Numbered from the stretch's first letter, positions 28,067-37,512 are shown. The stretch is DNA of 64,000 nt from Burkholderiales bacterium RIFCSPHIGHO2_12_FULL_63_20 (GCA_001770775.1 MESA01000006.1:1-64000), one strand, 5' to 3'. Notes: a model not told the origin generated them from the letters alone. Numbers and translations are program-made.

Positions 28067-29461
28067 CTACTGCGCGCCTTTGCCGGTCAGGACCACACCC
28101 ACGGTTTCAAACAGGATCACAAAATCCAGGAACAGCGAGTGATTCTTGACGTAATACAGGTCGTACTGCAGTTTTTCGGTCGTGTCGGAGAGGGAGCCTG
28201 CATAGTGATAGCGGACCTGAGCCCAGCCCGTCACGCCGGGCTTGACGCTGTGCCGCACCGCGTAAAAGGGAATGTCCCGGGTCAACTGTTCGACAAAATA
28301 CTGGCGCTCAGGACGCGGCCCCACCAGGCTCATGTCGCCCTTGAGCACGCTGAACAACTGCGGCAGCTCATCAATGCGTACCTTGCGGATCACACGCCCG
28401 ACGCGGGTCACGCGGCTATCGCCAGCCTGGGCCCACTGCGGCACGCCATCCTTTTCAGCATCGGTTCGCATGCTGCGAAACTTGACCACGTGAAAGATGC
28501 GGCCGTGCAAGCCCACCCGTTCCTGGCGATACAGGACGGGGCCGGGGCTGTCGATCCGGATGGCCAGCGCGGTGATGAGCATCAGCGGCAGGCTCAACAG
28601 GATCAGCACCAAGGCCCCCGCGATGTCAAAGCAGCGCTTGACGAGTGTGCGGATGAAGTCCTGGTTGAAGCCCTCGCCAAAAATCAAATAGCCTGCCGAC
28701 ATCGCATCCAGGCGAATCTGACCGAGCTTTTGCTCAAAGTGACGGGCGATGTCCACCACACGCACGCCCTGCAGCTTGCAGTCGAGCAGCTCACGCATCG
28801 GCATGCTGCCCCCCCGCCGCTCGGTCAAGGCCACAACGATCTCGTCGACGTCGTGGTCTCGCACCACATCCGTCAAACTGCGCCCGGCAGACACCCGCTG
28901 CACCTCAGGCACCGTGATCTCGCTTTCATTGGGGCTGGCAAAAAAACCGACCACCTGCACGTTGGGGTCGGACTGCTGCAGAGACTCGGCCACCGACCGC
29001 GCGCGCTGACCCGCGCCGTAGATCAGAACGCGTTGCACCGTCATGGCGTGCGGCAAGGTCTCGAACGACAACTCACGCCAGATCATGACCAAGGACATGG
29101 TGATCGCCAGCATGGCGAAGGTGGAGACGAGGTTGTAGCCCTGGTCAAGTTGCAACAGCACGACCAGCACGAAAGCGACGACGCACGACACGCCCCACGC
29201 CAGCACGGCGCGAGTGCGCATCACCCCTTTGGCGAACGAGCGGCTGTACTCGTAAAGCCCCAGGGCACCATTGACCCCCGCGAAGGCCAGCGCCACCACA
29301 CCCCCGATGAACACCCCCTCGGCCATCACCTCCGAGGCGATGGCGTTCGGCCCGCGTTGCAGCCACAAGGAGATGGCTGACACCAACCCTATCAATACCG
29401 CTTCACAGACGACCTGCAGCACAGTGCGTCTGTGAAAGTAATGCCCAAACACCTTGATCAT
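28067..29461 (-). CDS. XrtA-type initiating sugar transferase (undecaprenyl-phosphate glycosylphosphotransferase)
   Basis: The 464-aa protein has four N-terminal TM helices and a CoA-binding-like middle domain (VQRVLIYGAGQRARSV). The C-terminal bacterial sugar transferase domain follows one TM helix (KRCFDIAGALVLILL) and contains SPGPVLYRQERVG, FHVVKFRSMRTDAE and SLVGPRPER. It moves a sugar-1-phosphate from a UDP-sugar to undecaprenyl phosphate, the first committed step of exopolysaccharide synthesis. The family fits the exosortase-A-associated TIGR03013 group. It lies 5 bp upstream of prsK. The start is ATG 29461, with GGGAAG upstream. Confidence 0.93.
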   Translation of the reverse strand: MIKVFGHYFHRRTVLQVVCEAVLIGLVSAISLWLQRGPNAIASEVMAEGVFIGGVVALAFAGVNGALGLYEYSRSFAKGVMRTRAVLAWGVSCVVAFVLVVLLQLDQGYNLVSTFAMLAITMSLVMIWRELSFETLPHAMTVQRVLIYGAGQRARSVAESLQQSDPNVQVVGFFASPNESEITVPEVQRVSAGRSLTDVVRDHDVDEIVVALTERRGGSMPMRELLDCKLQGVRVVDIARHFEQKLGQIRLDAMSAGYLIFGEGFNQDFIRTLVKRCFDIAGALVLILLSLPLMLITALAIRIDSPGPVLYRQERVGLHGRIFHVVKFRSMRTDAEKDGVPQWAQAGDSRVTRVGRVIRKVRIDELPQLFSVLKGDMSLVGPRPERQYFVEQLTRDIPFYAVRHSVKPGVTGWAQVRYHYAGSLSDTTEKLQYDLYYVKNHSLFLDFVILFETVGVVLTGKGAQ

Positions 29462-29493
29462 TTTTTATTCTTCCCTGTTCTTCACAACAGCTG

Positions 29494-29510
29494 TCAACGC
29501 ATGACGTTGA
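29494..29510. repeat. Small inverted repeat upstream of the sugar transferase gene
   Basis: TCAACG (29494-29499) and CGTTGA (29505-29510) are separated by five bases in the 71-bp gap between the polymerase-like gene and the sugar transferase. On the minus strand the overlapping TTGACA at 29492-29497 could be a -35 element, but no good -10 follows. The repeat may be an operator; support is weak. Confidence 0.3.
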
Positions 29511-29532
29511 AAACCATTTGTTACAGCTCATT

Positions 29533-31479
29533 CTAGGCAGATCTGTCGCGTAACACACCCCCCCAAAGCGACGATACGAGCAACAGGCTGCCAGTCAAAA
29601 ATGACAACCTCGGCAACTCCGTCACGCTGATGACACAAAGCAGGACGCTGCATGACACCAGCCCCCCCAGTATCGGCAGCAACCATGTCTCACCTGTGAA
29701 ACACCGAAAACATACCTGCCAGAGTATGCAAGCCATCAATATGACATGAGCTACCGATCCTAGCAGGCCGCGCTCGACCCACAACTCCATGAACAAATTG
29801 TCGGCATGCCAGGGGCGAAAATATCCCGTGGTCACAAAATACCAGCCATTGAAACCCTCAGAAAAATCCGCATGGTGCAAAACGCCCTGATTTGTGGCGT
29901 TCCGAATATCCCAACCCAACACCTCGACAGCACGGTCAGCTTGCATGACAGTCAAGGACGCCATGCCTTCACGGAAACGTGCGGCCCCCGTCTGCCCGTC
30001 CAACTCAGGTCCAGACAGAGGCCACACCAGCACTTGCGCCGGGCCGGGCTGCAACGTCCCCACAGCCTCCTGGCAGCGGATTTCATACAACAGATGCCGT
30101 TCACAAAGGCTAAAACGCAAGCGGGTCTCCGCCGCTGCGCGAACAGTCAGATGCACCACGTGCGGCCCGGGGGCCAAAGACACCCTGCGCGCCAACGCAA
30201 AGCGCCCCGCCAACTCCGCTGACGCCTTCGGCCCCTGCAATCGCACGGCTGGCGCTCCCGGCTCGACCGACCAAGACAGATAACCAGGCATGGCCGGCCC
30301 CGACACCATGGCGCTGTGACGCGCAGGCAAGCGCCCCTGCCCCAGCCCCCACCACCAGTCTTCGGGCTCTTTCAGCAAGCCGTACATGGACTGCCAGTGC
30401 GCCCAGCGGCTCTGAACGTCCACACTGGTGTTCGAAAGACGGTCAGAGGCAAATTGACCAGCGCCCACCAGGCACAATGCCTCTGCCAACAGGCCTGCCA
30501 GCAACCAACGTTGAGCCTGCTTTCGCCACACCAGCGCGTCTTGCCGGGCCTGGGGCACGCGCCGCCACAACCACCACATGACGACACTGCCGCCCACGAA
30601 CACGCCGGCCAGGCCTCGCGAGTACGTGGTGACCACCACGTACACCAGCACCGCCAGCAGCGTCGCAGCCAGCGCCCACTGCCACGTTGTGCGCGCCCGC
30701 CACAGGGCCCACCACGCAAAAGGGGCCGTCAAAGCGAGGTAGACGTCGATGGCCCCGCCCCCCACATGCATCTCCCAGAACCAGGCGGTGGTGCGGTAGT
30801 CGCTGCGCAGATCCCACAGCCCGATGTACACCGCCCTCTCCCACACGGCCAGGGCACACACCAGGATCAGACCGATGAGCAGCCCCCCATGCAGACTGCG
30901 GATCGCCTGAGGGGGTGAGCGGCAATAGAGCGCCTGCAGCCAAGGCGCGATCAGCAACAGGGCCACCATGCTTTTGGCCACGCGCCAGACGTTGCCTGTA
31001 CTGTCGTAGCCGTCCCACAGCAGATCGGGGGCGCTGGCGCCCGCGTCGAACCACCCCCGCCAGGCCGACACCGCCCAGGTCAGCAGCACGGCGGCCCACG
31101 CCCATCGCACGGCCCCCCCGACGGCCGACTGCATGCCGCTGCTCTTCGGGGGAGTCGCGACACGCGGCAAGGCGTGCGACATCCTCATCCATGCTTCATG
31201 TGCGTAGCCCCCGCCCAGAATCAGCAGCAGCAGCACGTCGAACTCGTCGGTCACACGCCAACCGCTCCAGATGCTCAGGCTGGCCATCGGCAACAAGCCC
31301 AGCAGGGTCAGCAGCCCCCAGTAGGGCCGTACCGCCGACATGATCGCCACACCTGCCGCCACCAGCACCGAGGGCAGCGACAGCATGGGATGGATGCCGA
31401 TCAGGCCGAAGGCCAGCACCCAAAGGGTCAGCGCGGCCAAAGCTTGCACAGCGACAGGCCACGGGGTGCTGCGGCTCAT
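29533..31479 (-). CDS. Polytopic O-antigen polymerase/ligase-like membrane protein
   Basis: I use ATG 31479 (MSRSTPWPV), giving 648 aa; the frame extends further but would overlap the upstream decarboxylase gene. At least eleven TM helices are visible in residues 10-370. A ~150-residue extracytoplasmic loop follows (KEPEDWWWGLGQG, then a beta-rich segment). Near the C-terminus is the O-antigen ligase-like HADNLFMELWVERGLLG, with final TM helices. The layout is that of Wzy/WaaL-type enzymes. By position in the exosortase A cluster, it should polymerise or ligate the exopolysaccharide. A second ligase-like protein is at 59944-61239, so the roles are split between them. Confidence 0.82.
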   Translation of the reverse strand: MSRSTPWPVAVQALAALTLWVLAFGLIGIHPMLSLPSVLVAAGVAIMSAVRPYWGLLTLLGLLPMASLSIWSGWRVTDEFDVLLLLILGGGYAHEAWMRMSHALPRVATPPKSSGMQSAVGGAVRWAWAAVLLTWAVSAWRGWFDAGASAPDLLWDGYDSTGNVWRVAKSMVALLLIAPWLQALYCRSPPQAIRSLHGGLLIGLILVCALAVWERAVYIGLWDLRSDYRTTAWFWEMHVGGGAIDVYLALTAPFAWWALWRARTTWQWALAATLLAVLVYVVVTTYSRGLAGVFVGGSVVMWWLWRRVPQARQDALVWRKQAQRWLLAGLLAEALCLVGAGQFASDRLSNTSVDVQSRWAHWQSMYGLLKEPEDWWWGLGQGRLPARHSAMVSGPAMPGYLSWSVEPGAPAVRLQGPKASAELAGRFALARRVSLAPGPHVVHLTVRAAAETRLRFSLCERHLLYEIRCQEAVGTLQPGPAQVLVWPLSGPELDGQTGAARFREGMASLTVMQADRAVEVLGWDIRNATNQGVLHHADFSEGFNGWYFVTTGYFRPWHADNLFMELWVERGLLGSVAHVILMACILWQVCFRCFTGETWLLPILGGLVSCSVLLCVISVTELPRLSFLTGSLLLVSSLWGGVLRDRSA

Positions 31480-31489
31480 GGCCACCGCC

Positions 31490-32695
31490 TCACACCAGCA
31501 TCTCCACGCAAGGTGGGTGACCCAGGAATGCCTGAGGGCTGGCCGTCGCGCCATAGGCCCCTGACTGGAAGATCACGATCAGGTCACCCTCGCTCGCCAT
31601 GGGCAGGGTCACCTTGTGCGCCAACACGTCCAGCGGTGTGCACAAGGGCCCGACCACGCTAACCTGCTCCAACGTCGACCCCGCCAGCAGATTACCCAGG
31701 GCCACCGGATAATTGCGGCGCAAGACCTGCCCGAAGTTGCCGGTGGCGGCCAAGTGGTGATGCAGCCCCCCATCGGTGACGAGAAAGACCTCCCCACGGG
31801 ACACCTTGCGCTCGAGCACCCGGGCGACATAAATGCCCGCCTCGCCCACCAGAAAGCGCCCCAACTCCACCACCAGGTGCGCTTGCGGCCACTGCGCGTG
31901 CAAACGCTGCTGCGCGGCCAAAAGGGCCGCCCGCACGGGCCCCAGATCCAGCGACTGCTCACTCGGGAAATACGGAATGCCCCAGCCACCGCCCAAGTTG
32001 ACCTGCCGCACCGGCCCAGGCAAAACCGACTGCAGCGTCAACAGCATGTCCAGCGATCGCTCAATGAGATTGGCCAGCAACTCGGCCTTGAGCACCTGCG
32101 ATCCGGCGTACACATGAAATCCCTCGAACTGCAAACCCGCCTGCGCCACGCGCGCCAGAAGGGCCGGCACCTGCTCCAGGTCGACGCCGAACACCTGGGC
32201 GCCCCCGCCCATGCGCATCCCGGCACCACGCAATTCGAAGTCCGGATTGACACGCACGGCCACGCGCGCCGGAAGCTTCATCTCTGTAGACAGGCGCGCA
32301 AGCAACTCGACCTCACGGAAGGATTCGATGTGGAGCAATGCACCGGCTGCCACGGCCTGGCGTAACTCGCCTTCCCGTTTACCGGGTCCTGCAAAACTGA
32401 TGTGCGCCGGTGCGCAGCCAGCATCCAATGCGGCAGACAATTCGCGCCCCGACGCCACATCCATCCCGTCCACCAGGGGCGCCAGGCAGGACAGCAACGC
32501 CTGCATGGGGTTGGCCTTGATGGCGTAGTGCAGTTGCACACCCACGGGCAGCACCGCCCGCACCTCGGCGACTCGCCGTTGAATCAGGCTACGGTCATAC
32601 GCGTAGAAAGGGGTCTGCCCTGCGCGCTGGGCCAGCCGCTGCAAGGGCACGCCCCCCACGCACAACTGCCCCTCGGTCACTTCAAAGCCGCGCAT
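31490..32695 (-). CDS. PLP-dependent decarboxylase, exosortase A system-associated
   Basis: The start at ATG 32695 is backed by GGAGAG four bases upstream and overlaps the ligase gene by 14 bp. The 401-aa protein belongs to the Orn/DAP/Arg decarboxylase 2 (LysA-like) fold. The PLP lysine is in LHYAIKANPM, the glycine loop is LGGGWGIPY, and the C-terminal active-site Cys lies in VGPLCTPLDVL. It should decarboxylate an amino acid or diamino acid. In exosortase A loci it always sits beside the AMP-ligase/ACP cassette, so it probably supplies an amine for polysaccharide modification. The substrate is not known. Confidence 0.9.
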   Translation of the reverse strand: MRGFEVTEGQLCVGGVPLQRLAQRAGQTPFYAYDRSLIQRRVAEVRAVLPVGVQLHYAIKANPMQALLSCLAPLVDGMDVASGRELSAALDAGCAPAHISFAGPGKREGELRQAVAAGALLHIESFREVELLARLSTEMKLPARVAVRVNPDFELRGAGMRMGGGAQVFGVDLEQVPALLARVAQAGLQFEGFHVYAGSQVLKAELLANLIERSLDMLLTLQSVLPGPVRQVNLGGGWGIPYFPSEQSLDLGPVRAALLAAQQRLHAQWPQAHLVVELGRFLVGEAGIYVARVLERKVSRGEVFLVTDGGLHHHLAATGNFGQVLRRNYPVALGNLLAGSTLEQVSVVGPLCTPLDVLAHKVTLPMASEGDLIVIFQSGAYGATASPQAFLGHPPCVEMLV

Positions 32696-34289
32696 CGTCT
32701 CTCCAGCATTGACGGTCAAACTTGCCATTGGGGTTGCGTGGCAGGGGCGAGGCCACCCACACCACCTCCCTGGGCACCATGTAAGCGGGCACCTGCTGCC
32801 TGAAATGACCCAGCAACTCGGCGGTTCGGCTCTCGTCAGTGCCCCCCTCGCCGAGGTCACCATGCACCACCAGACGGATCACACTGCCCAAGGCCTCGTC
32901 GGCCACCGGCACAGCAACGGCCTCACGGATGCCCGCGTGCGCCATCGCCACATCCTCCACCTCGGTCGGGCTGACCCGGTAGCCCGATGTCTTGATCATC
33001 TCGTCACGGCGCCCCACGAAATACAGAAAGCCCTCGGCGTCACGGCGTACCGTGTCACCCGAAAACACAGCCACTTCCGGTGCGGCTGCGCCCTGCCCCG
33101 CCCTGCCCACACCTCTCGGCAAGGGTTTGAAGCGCTCGGCCGTAGCCTCGGGCCGCTGCCAATACCCCAGGGCCACCAAGGGGCCGCGTTGTACCAACTC
33201 GCCCGGCTCATCGGCGTCACACAGACTGCCGTCGTCTCTGAGCACCAGCACCTCGGCGTTGGGAATGGCCTTGCCGATGGCGTCGGGGCGCTGACTCACC
33301 TCTTGGGGTGGCAAATAGGTGGCACGAAAGGCCTCAGTCAAACCGAACATCAGATAAGGCAAGGCCGAGGGCGCACGCGCCTGCATGGCCGACAACACCG
33401 AGCGCGGCAGACGGCCTCCGGTATTGGCCCAGTAGCGAAGGTGCTGCGCGGCCTCGGGGGGCCATTCGAGGGTGGTCAGTTGGGCGTACAAGGGCGGCAC
33501 CGCCGTCAAACCGGTCACACGGTAGCGCGCCATTGCGCGCACCACATCCATGGGCAACAGGTAGTTCAAAAGCACCACCTGCGCGCCCACGAGGAAAGCC
33601 GTGGTGAGCTGGCTGAAGCCCGCATCAAAGGACAAGGGCAAAGCCGCCAGCAAGGTGTCACCCGCGTGGTTGCCCAGGTAGGAGGCCACGCTGCCGGCCC
33701 CGGCCAACAAATTGCGGTGCGACAACATCACGCCTTTGGGCAAACCGGTGCTGCCCGAGGTGTAGAAAATGGCGGCCAGATCGGTTTCGAGGGCTCGGTG
33801 GGGCACCTCGTCGTCGGCAAGCTGATTGGTGGCGATGGTGGTGGTGGCACTCACGGCGTCGGCCGATGTGTGCGCCACGTGCCGCAAATCGGGACACGCC
33901 TCGCGCAAGGCTATCCACGTTGACTGACGACTGGCCGGGCCGATCAAGACCGCCACGCCACAGTCGCTCAAGATGTGTTGAACCTGGGCTGGCTTGAGCA
34001 GCGGGTTGATGGGCACCAGCACCCCCTGCGCCAGGCTGACCGCAAACATCGCCGCGACCGTGTCAGGATGCTTGTCGGCCACCACGGCCACCCGCTCGCC
34101 GCGTTGCAAGCCCCACGTGCACAAGCCCTGCGCCCATGACGCAATGCGAGCCTGAAAGGCCGCATATTCCCAGCGGGTATCTCCGGATGTCAGGGCCACG
34201 TGCGCAGGCCAGCATTGAGCAGCACGCGCGGGCAAATCATGCAATAAAACCGGAGGAAGCCCCCCCCTGAAATCGGGCGCCAAAGTCAT
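32682..34289 (-). CDS. AMP-forming acyl-CoA ligase, exosortase A system-associated
   Basis: The 535-aa adenylate-forming enzyme shows the AMP-binding P-loop YTSGSTGLPKG, the YLMFGLTEAF motif, the hinge region GRRDEMIKTSGYRVSP and the C-terminal lysine motif NPNGKFDRQ. It activates a carboxylic acid with ATP and should load it onto CoA or, more likely here, onto the acyl carrier protein encoded divergently 36 bp away. It is transcribed with the decarboxylase. The acid cannot be named from sequence. Confidence 0.92.
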   Translation of the reverse strand: MTLAPDFRGGLPPVLLHDLPARAAQCWPAHVALTSGDTRWEYAAFQARIASWAQGLCTWGLQRGERVAVVADKHPDTVAAMFAVSLAQGVLVPINPLLKPAQVQHILSDCGVAVLIGPASRQSTWIALREACPDLRHVAHTSADAVSATTTIATNQLADDEVPHRALETDLAAIFYTSGSTGLPKGVMLSHRNLLAGAGSVASYLGNHAGDTLLAALPLSFDAGFSQLTTAFLVGAQVVLLNYLLPMDVVRAMARYRVTGLTAVPPLYAQLTTLEWPPEAAQHLRYWANTGGRLPRSVLSAMQARAPSALPYLMFGLTEAFRATYLPPQEVSQRPDAIGKAIPNAEVLVLRDDGSLCDADEPGELVQRGPLVALGYWQRPEATAERFKPLPRGVGRAGQGAAAPEVAVFSGDTVRRDAEGFLYFVGRRDEMIKTSGYRVSPTEVEDVAMAHAGIREAVAVPVADEALGSVIRLVVHGDLGEGGTDESRTAELLGHFRQQVPAYMVPREVVWVASPLPRNPNGKFDRQCWRDDARL

Positions 34290-34325
34290 GAATTGATGTT
34301 ACGGCAGAAACTCTAGAATGCAGGC

Positions 34326-34580
34326 ATGGACCTCATGAAACATGTACTCAGGGTGCTCGACGATGCCCTGCATCTGCAGGAGCAGGCTTTGGCCTTTGAT
34401 GTCAATACCCCCTTATTGGGGAGTTTGCCCGAATTGGATTCCATGGCGGCTGTGGCCCTGATCACAGGATTGGAAAATCATTTTGGCGTCACATTTGACG
34501 AGGCCGATCTGAATGCCGACACTTTTGCCACGGTTGGCAGTTTGTGCCGCTTGGTTCAGGCTTATGTGAGCCCACCCTGA
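34326..34580 (+). CDS. Acyl carrier protein, exosortase A system-associated
   Basis: The 84-aa protein is a stand-alone carrier with the phosphopantetheine serine in ELDSMAAVAL and the usual four-helix pattern. It diverges from the ligase gene and is followed two bases later by the first hydrolase gene, so it starts a plus-strand operon. It probably carries an acyl group activated by the ligase for transfer to the exopolysaccharide. Confidence 0.92.
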   Translation: MDLMKHVLRVLDDALHLQEQALAFDVNTPLLGSLPELDSMAAVALITGLENHFGVTFDEADLNADTFATVGSLCRLVQAYVSPP

Positions 34581-34582
34581 AC

Positions 34583-35422
34583 ATGGCCGATCTGCCCGAC
34601 GCCTTCTTCCTGCCCACGCACAGCGGATCGCTGTTTTGCCTGTATCACGCACCTCAAGGACCCGTGCTACGCGGGCAGGTGCTGCACCTGCACCCGTTTG
34701 CCGAAGAGCTCAACACCTGCCGACGCATCAGCGCCCAGTGTGCGCGGGCACTGGCCGCGGCGGGCTTCGCCGTGTTGCAGTTCGACATGTATGGGTGCGG
34801 CGACAGCGTAGGCGATTTTGGGGACGCCACCTGGACCGACTGGCTGAACAATGCCCACGATGCCCAGGAAGAGTTGCAACGACGAGCGGGGGAGCCCACC
34901 GAGGCGGCCCCCTTGTGGCTTTGGGGTGTGCGCAGTGGAACCTTGATGACGGCTGACATGCTCAAGGACATGAATGTGCCTTGCCATGTGTTGTGGTGGC
35001 AGCCGGTGGTCAGCGGGCAACAGGTGTTGCAGCAGTGGCTGCGACTGGATGCAGCCAAAGAATGGCTGAGCAAAGACAAAGAGCGCATCGAAGCCACGCC
35101 ATCCCTCAGTGAACAACTCAAACGTGGACAGGATGTACATGTGGGTGGCTACCGCATTTCACCTGAGCTGGCACGCGAGCTGAACACGCTGCATTTGGCG
35201 CCCTCCCGCCCACAAACACCCGGGCAAGGCAAGCTCGTGAGCATGGACATCTCTGCATCGCCGTCATCCCCCCCTCCCGGAATCACACGTCAGGCGCAGA
35301 TCTGGCAAGACCAAGGCTGGCAACCCCATCTGCAAAGCGTGACCTGCGGCACCTTCTGGCAGCAATTCAGCAGCACAGATCCTTCGGATCTGATCGACGC
35401 AAGCCTGGCCTGCGTCCGGTGA
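34583..35422 (+). CDS. Alpha/beta hydrolase-like protein (hydrolase 2, exosortase A associated)
   Basis: The start is ATG 34583, two bases after the ACP stop, giving 279 aa. An alpha/beta hydrolase fold is visible: LHLHPFAEELN, FAVLQFDMYGCGDSVGDF and the nucleophile-elbow region LWGVRSGTL. The elbow does not show a proper GxSxG, since the central position is Arg, so ordinary serine hydrolysis is doubtful. Such degenerate elbows are usual in this family. It abuts the next hydrolase gene. A thioesterase or acyl-transfer role with the ACP is possible but not shown. Confidence 0.82.
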   Translation: MADLPDAFFLPTHSGSLFCLYHAPQGPVLRGQVLHLHPFAEELNTCRRISAQCARALAAAGFAVLQFDMYGCGDSVGDFGDATWTDWLNNAHDAQEELQRRAGEPTEAAPLWLWGVRSGTLMTADMLKDMNVPCHVLWWQPVVSGQQVLQQWLRLDAAKEWLSKDKERIEATPSLSEQLKRGQDVHVGGYRISPELARELNTLHLAPSRPQTPGQGKLVSMDISASPSSPPPGITRQAQIWQDQGWQPHLQSVTCGTFWQQFSSTDPSDLIDASLACVR

Positions 35423-36295
35423 ATGCCACCCATGCCAGCAACAGACATGTCATCCTGCACTGAGAGCCCCGTTGAGATCCTGACCCAGGCCTCCGCAGCA
35501 TGGGGCATCGTGTCCGCGCCTCAGGGGCCAGCCTTTGAGACTGGGGTCATCATCGTGACGGGTGGACTGCAGTATCGTGCGGGCGCCCACCGTCAGTCCG
35601 TCCTGCTCGCCCGACAACTGGCCGCAGCGGGGTTCACGACCTTGAGGTTCGATCTGGCCGGGCTCGGCGACGCCACCGGCAAAGTGTGTGATTTTGAGGT
35701 CCTGGGGCCGCAACTCACTGCAGCGCTCGATGCCTTGACCACAAAGCATGACGCCGTGAAACGTGTGGTGCTCTGGGGCTTGTGCGACGGCGCATCTGCC
35801 GCCTTGCTTCACTGGCGCACCACCGCCGACCCGCGCATCGCGGGGCTCTGCCTGGTCAACCCGTGGGTGCGGTCAGACACGGGGTTGGCGCGAACACACA
35901 TCAAGCACTATTACGGGCACCGACTCACCGAGTGGTCGTTCTGGCGCAAGCTGCTGGCAGGTGGGGTGGGGCCCAAAGCCATTGCGCAGTTGATAGGCAC
36001 CTTGAAAACCAGCCTCCACAGGCAGGATACGTCACAGAGCTTCCAGCAAAGAATGGCGCTGGCGTGGCACAACTTCCCCGCCCCCATCCTGCTGCTGATC
36101 AGTGAACGGGACCTGACGGGGCGGGAGTTCATGGATCACGCTCGCACCGACAAGGCTTGGCAGGGCTGCCTGCAAATGGCCAACGTGCAGCAACACATCA
36201 TGCCGGGCGCTGACCATACCTGCTCGACACAAGGCGGTCATGAACTGCTGGGCCAACTGACCCTGCAGTGGCTACTGAGTCGCTTCAGGAACTGA
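35423..36295 (+). CDS. Alpha/beta hydrolase with cysteine elbow (hydrolase 1, exosortase A associated)
   Basis: The 290-aa protein begins directly after the preceding stop. It has a standard core: GGLQYRAGAHRQ, TLRFDLAGLGDATG and the elbow VLWGLCDGASAALL. A cysteine sits at the nucleophile place (GLCDG), as in dienelactone hydrolase-like enzymes. A late His in PGADHTCST completes a plausible triad. It ends 24 bp inside the convergent acetyltransferase gene. It is part of the ACP cassette and probably acts on an acyl intermediate. Confidence 0.85.
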   Translation: MPPMPATDMSSCTESPVEILTQASAAWGIVSAPQGPAFETGVIIVTGGLQYRAGAHRQSVLLARQLAAAGFTTLRFDLAGLGDATGKVCDFEVLGPQLTAALDALTTKHDAVKRVVLWGLCDGASAALLHWRTTADPRIAGLCLVNPWVRSDTGLARTHIKHYYGHRLTEWSFWRKLLAGGVGPKAIAQLIGTLKTSLHRQDTSQSFQQRMALAWHNFPAPILLLISERDLTGREFMDHARTDKAWQGCLQMANVQQHIMPGADHTCSTQGGHELLGQLTLQWLLSRFRN

Positions 36296-37291
36296 GGCTC
36301 TTCGGATCGCATCAGGGTTCAGGCAGCGTCGGTAGAGCTTGCCAGCAGAATGCCTCGCCCAAGCCATGCATCCGCGCAGGCGGGACCTGTCGAAGGCGAT
36401 CAGGCCCACCCGCTCACGCCGATGTGACATCCAGTCCTTCTTGTAGCTGTCGTCTCCCGTGAGGTAATCGACCTCTCGCACGCCATCCACATCCATCACG
36501 TGCTGCATCAGCGCAGCCGTCAACACCGATCCCACCGAGAAACGCTCGAACCCTGCTTGGTACGCCAACTTGAAAATATGCGCTTTGCCGGCGGTCACGA
36601 TCCAGACTTGGGCTGCGACAACCTCACCCTCAAGCCACAACAGCCCCAATCGCAACAGCCCTTGATCAGCGGCCATCCGAATCAGCCCGGGCATGAACGC
36701 CTCATTGGGCTCTGCCTCTTTCCAACTTTGCGCATAAACACGCTGATAGGCCGCAATGCCAAGCTCTAGCGCCGGTGACGGGGCCGTCAAGATGTTGATG
36801 TGCCACGTGTGCGATCGGTCCAATCTGCGCCGAGCACGCTCCACCGTGTTACGCAACTGTGCCGGGCGCTGCCGCCAATAAGCCTCAAAGCCACCGGCCT
36901 CGATGGGCAGGTACCAGTTGCCAAAGCAGAAGAACCGATCGACGCGGTAACCGCAGGCGTGCAAGCCCGCTTCCATGCCACGGATGAACACGCCATCGGC
37001 ATCCAGGGGCTGCAATCTGATCACCGCACTGCCAGGCAAGCGCACCACAGCCTGGCAGAGCTGGCGCCAATCCACACTTTCACACACCCCATCACACCAC
37101 ACGGGCCCGAACAGAGAGCTGTAATAGTTGGCGAGACCCGTCAACGGATCTTCAGGCTTCGTCTGCATCAAATGCAAACGCAGCGATGGCCCGCCAAGCT
37201 CCTGCGGGGCTTCTACGACATGGTGCGCGTAGGGGCGCGACTCGAATCCGCACGACAGAAGATGATCAAACCAAGCTTGATTTTCAAACAC
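36272..37291 (-). CDS. GNAT/FemAB-like acetyltransferase of the exopolysaccharide locus
   Basis: The product shows the Acetyltransf_6 (BcsL/CelD or FemAB-like) pattern: FEAYWRQRPAQLRNTVERAR, AYQRVYAQSWKEAEPNEAFM, GLLWLEGEVVAAQVWIV, and KLAYQAGFERFSVGSVLT near the CoA-binding region. The frame is open to a GTG at 37426. I prefer GTG 37291 (VFENQAW), preceded by GGTGAG, giving 339 aa, because the first 45 residues look non-conserved. It probably N- or O-acetylates, or adds an aminoacyl group to, a sugar precursor. It is a lone minus-strand gene between two plus-strand blocks. Confidence 0.8.
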   Translation of the reverse strand: MFENQAWFDHLLSCGFESRPYAHHVVEAPQELGGPSLRLHLMQTKPEDPLTGLANYYSSLFGPVWCDGVCESVDWRQLCQAVVRLPGSAVIRLQPLDADGVFIRGMEAGLHACGYRVDRFFCFGNWYLPIEAGGFEAYWRQRPAQLRNTVERARRRLDRSHTWHINILTAPSPALELGIAAYQRVYAQSWKEAEPNEAFMPGLIRMAADQGLLRLGLLWLEGEVVAAQVWIVTAGKAHIFKLAYQAGFERFSVGSVLTAALMQHVMDVDGVREVDYLTGDDSYKKDWMSHRRERVGLIAFDRSRLRGCMAWARHSAGKLYRRCLNPDAIRRASVPEATQ

Positions 37292-37489
37292 ACGCTCACC
37301 ACGTCTCGCGCCAGAAAAAGTCTTGCGTTGACCGCATGGCCCGCAAGCCGCAATGCGGACGCTGAGATCAAACCGCCTCGGATACTGCCGCCCCAGTTTA
37401 CTTGACCAGCGCACCGCGACCCACACCTTTGCTTGCTATCATGCGGGCAATAACACATAAAATTTGCGGCGCAAGATCGGGGGAACCCG

Positions 37490-37508
37490 CCCTGCTCCGC
37501 AGGCAGGG
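37490..37508 (+). promoter_or_regulatory. Hairpin overlapping the ribosome-binding site of the acyltransferase gene
   Basis: CCCTGC (37490-37495) pairs with GCAGGG (37503-37508), closing a seven-base loop just before ATG 37513. The right arm contains the purine-rich Shine-Dalgarno region, so folding could limit translation. I could not match the leader to a known riboswitch. Confidence 0.3.
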
Positions 37509-37512
37509 AAGC

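Noticed and set aside
37441-37512. Possible c-di-GMP or other riboswitch before the acyltransferase gene
   Set aside because: I compared the leader with the GEMM-I pattern and saw neither the conserved receptor motif nor the two expected helices.
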